From positions 1 to 45,866 of the forward strand of contig JACRKC010000038.1 in NCBI GenBank assembly GCA_016235555.1: a DNA stretch of 45,866 bases, written 5' to 3'. A program made the translations under genes and the position numbers. The notes beneath the pieces were generated by a model. That model searched no databases and had not been told where the DNA came from. It was given only the letters and a program-made list of their open reading frames with translations. Each line of letters begins with the position of its first letter. The first letter of the stretch is position 1. The stretch comes from Verrucomicrobiota bacterium. Its GTDB lineage: Bacteria; Verrucomicrobiota; Verrucomicrobiia; Opitutales; Opitutaceae. Below, piece by piece: positions 45,753 to 45,866 of the stretch.

Positions 45753-45866
45753 GGTGGAGCGCGTTGCCCTCAACGCGCTGGTTTGGAGGTGGGAGCGGGT
45801 TTACCCCGCGACTCGTCGGGGCATAAAGCCCCTCCCACAAAAAGCGCGTTGAGGGCAACGCGCTCC
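45753..45866. repeat. Composite palindromic repeat running off the window
   Basis: GGTGGAGCGCGTTGCCCTCAACGCGCT, then GTGGGAGCGGGTTTACCCC with GGGGCATAAAGCCCCTCCCAC, then AGCGCGTTGAGGGCAACGCGCTCC at the right edge. The modules match 27255-27487 in inverted order. Confidence 0.85.

Overview
The window is high-GC bacterial DNA with nearly continuous coding on both strands. The gene families suggest a member of Verrucomicrobiota, most likely Opitutales/Opitutaceae: a cytochrome/DUF1549/DUF1553 protein paired with a Tat-exported DUF1501 protein, a Cys-type sulfatase, a LacI regulator beside an SSS symporter, L-rhamnose mutarotase, FolE2, an exosortase, and secreted proteins sharing an uncharacterised C-terminal repeat. 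This placement is inferred from gene content and was not tested by phylogeny.

Layout. 1-2000: the 3' end of an exosortase gene, then a graveyard of three decayed mobile elements (IS1182-like, a DUF4338/DruA-like fragment and an ISKra4-family remnant that still has both terminal inverted repeats). 2050-19200: a catabolic and secreted-protein region with the DUF1549/DUF1553-DUF1501 pair, LacI and a divergent SSS symporter, an acetyl-xylan-esterase-like hydrolase, a peptidase-MA-like protein, rhaM, a broken TIR-domain gene, a large secreted protein of unknown function and a TIGR03067-like protein. 19460-30000: a secreted metallo-beta-lactamase-fold/Ig-like protein, then a six-gene minus-strand nitrite-reduction operon (nirK with a fused cytochrome c, nirV, an SCO-like copper chaperone, DUF2249, cupin, a Crp/Fnr regulator), a YwiC-like membrane protein and a secreted metzincin protease. 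A perfect TTGAT-N4-ATCAA box precedes nirK and a near-perfect one precedes the YwiC-like gene, so the regulator encoded at the operon's end probably controls both. 30100-36600: a thioesterase, an all-alpha dUTPase, a sulfatase, an Arg/Gly-rich low-complexity protein, murA and ruvB. 36680-45734: a small secreted protein, then an SDR/FolE2/PTPS set that resembles a tetrahydrobiopterin pathway, two sugar-nucleotide genes (one a very large GHMP-kinase plus UDPGP-type fusion), a REP-associated tyrosine transposase (RAYT) and a YycJ-like hydrolase.

The most unusual feature is the load of palindromic repeats. At least ten sequence-distinct families share one design: a hairpin with GTAG at its 5' foot, usually paired with an inverted partner ending in CTAC. 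The RAYT gene is flanked by two near-identical copies of one family. Other palindromes lie inside open reading frames (SCO-like gene, the kinase fusion, the TIR gene), supply the TAG stop codon of genes, or form the core of about 141-bp MITE-like elements. The ends of those elements match the ISKra4-family remnant at position 1132. Together this looks like two mobility systems acting on the same units: RAYT/REP and an ISKra4-type transposase. No tRNA, rRNA, CRISPR array or riboswitch was recognised.
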